The position numbers were made by a program, and so were the translations under genes. A stretch of 5,685 nucleotides of DNA from JAKVCB01 sp963578605 (GTDB lineage Bacteria; Planctomycetota; Planctomycetia; Pirellulales; Lacipirellulaceae): assembly GCA_963578605.1 (NCBI GenBank), contig CAUZEA010000211.1:1-5685 (forward strand). Reading direction: 5' to 3'. The stretch's first letter is position 1. Every line of letters begins with the position of its first letter. This document shows positions 5,553 to 5,685 of this stretch, piece after piece. The notes beneath the pieces were generated by a model, which searched no databases, had not been told where the DNA came from, and saw only the letters and a list, made by a program, of their open reading frames with translations.

Positions 5553-5685
5553 ATGCCACGAGGAAAAAACCGGTCCCGAAGAGGTGATCCCGAAGCTTCG
5601 CGAAGCGGAGGTGTTGATCTCTCAGGGGAGTACGCAAGAGTTAGCTGCGAAGCAGATTGGTGTCACGAAACAGACATTGATTCGT
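5553..5685 (+). CDS. IS3-family transposase OrfA, N-terminal part, apparent frameshift (3' partial)
   Basis: OrfA is the helix-turn-helix subunit of IS3-family transposases, which binds the element's ends and is usually joined to a DDE-type OrfB by -1 frameshifting. From ATG 5553 the sequence reads MPRGK and then turns into unrelated codons. The family sequence continues one base later, from 5578, as EEVIPKLREAEVLISQG and then QELAAKQIGVTKQTLIR at the window end, a clear HTH. Removing one A from the A6 run at 5564-5569 gives MPRGKTGPEEVIPKLREAE, the expected start of the family. The copy is thus probably inactivated, or the base is a sequencing error in a homopolymer. An in-frame ATG at 5506 exists but has no ribosome binding site and adds unlikely residues. 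Confidence 0.72.
   Translation, partial: MPRGKNRSRRGDPEASRSGGVDLSGEYARVSCEADWCHETDIDS

Larger units (their letters stand above)
5469..5685 (+). mobile_element. IS3-family insertion sequence, left end only
   Basis: The OrfA-type transposase start at 5553 identifies the element, which continues past the window. IS3-family left ends usually begin with TG and lie a short way before orfA. Two candidates are TGTCGACTGACCCAGCCCCC from 5469 or TGACCCAGCCCCC from 5476. The right end and target duplication are outside the window, so the boundary is a guess and only the element's presence is well supported. Confidence 0.6.

Noticed and set aside
5506..5577. ATG 5506 as an unshifted start for the OrfA frame
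   Set aside because: It would avoid the frameshift, but it has no ribosome binding site and adds residues unlike the family, while ATG 5553 has both a strong site and the family's MPR-type start.
5395..5637. An 80-codon - strand frame over the insertion sequence left end
   Set aside because: It is antisense to the OrfA start and its ribosome binding site, crosses the likely element boundary and resembles no known protein.

Overview
The window looks like a chromosomal segment of a planctomycete, probably of the Pirellula/Rhodopirellula type. The evidence is the company of genes: a HEAT-repeat protein ending in a Pirellula/Verrucomicrobium-type c-heme domain, a Gfo/Idh/MocA oxidoreductase with an export signal, a divergent Nramp-like transporter, and an SDR with a GWTDTPGER-type substrate segment. 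Weak or absent Shine-Dalgarno sequences on most native genes also fit. The assignment rests on recalled family features, not on a search.

Positions 2-3634 hold three genes on the + strand with short gaps (about 32 and 46 nt), arranged like an operon. The first is cut by the window edge and is the C-terminal part of a large periplasmic dehydrogenase/cytochrome c protein. The second is an oxidoreductase with a signal peptide. The third is an 11-helix membrane transporter of the Nramp fold that lacks the usual metal-binding residues. Two exported redox proteins next to a transporter suggest periplasmic oxidation of a small organic substrate, with uptake of the product or a cofactor ion. The substrate cannot be read from the sequence.

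Positions 3635-3980 are a 346-nt gene-free stretch with a 15-bp imperfect inverted repeat (3829-3895), a nested hairpin inside it, and several competing smaller helices upstream. It separates the operon from a stand-alone SDR oxidoreductase gene (3981-4745) and is the best candidate here for an undescribed regulatory or RNA element.

From 4745 to the right end the DNA appears mobile or decayed. A serine recombinase on the - strand has a complete catalytic domain but no recognisable C-terminal helix-turn-helix, and its frame runs antisense into the end of the SDR gene. Beyond it, on the + strand, begins an IS3-family insertion sequence: candidate left end, strong Shine-Dalgarno, and the first part of OrfA with an apparent one-base frameshift in an A6 run. 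The window ends inside this element. No tRNA, rRNA, CRISPR array or replication origin was seen.
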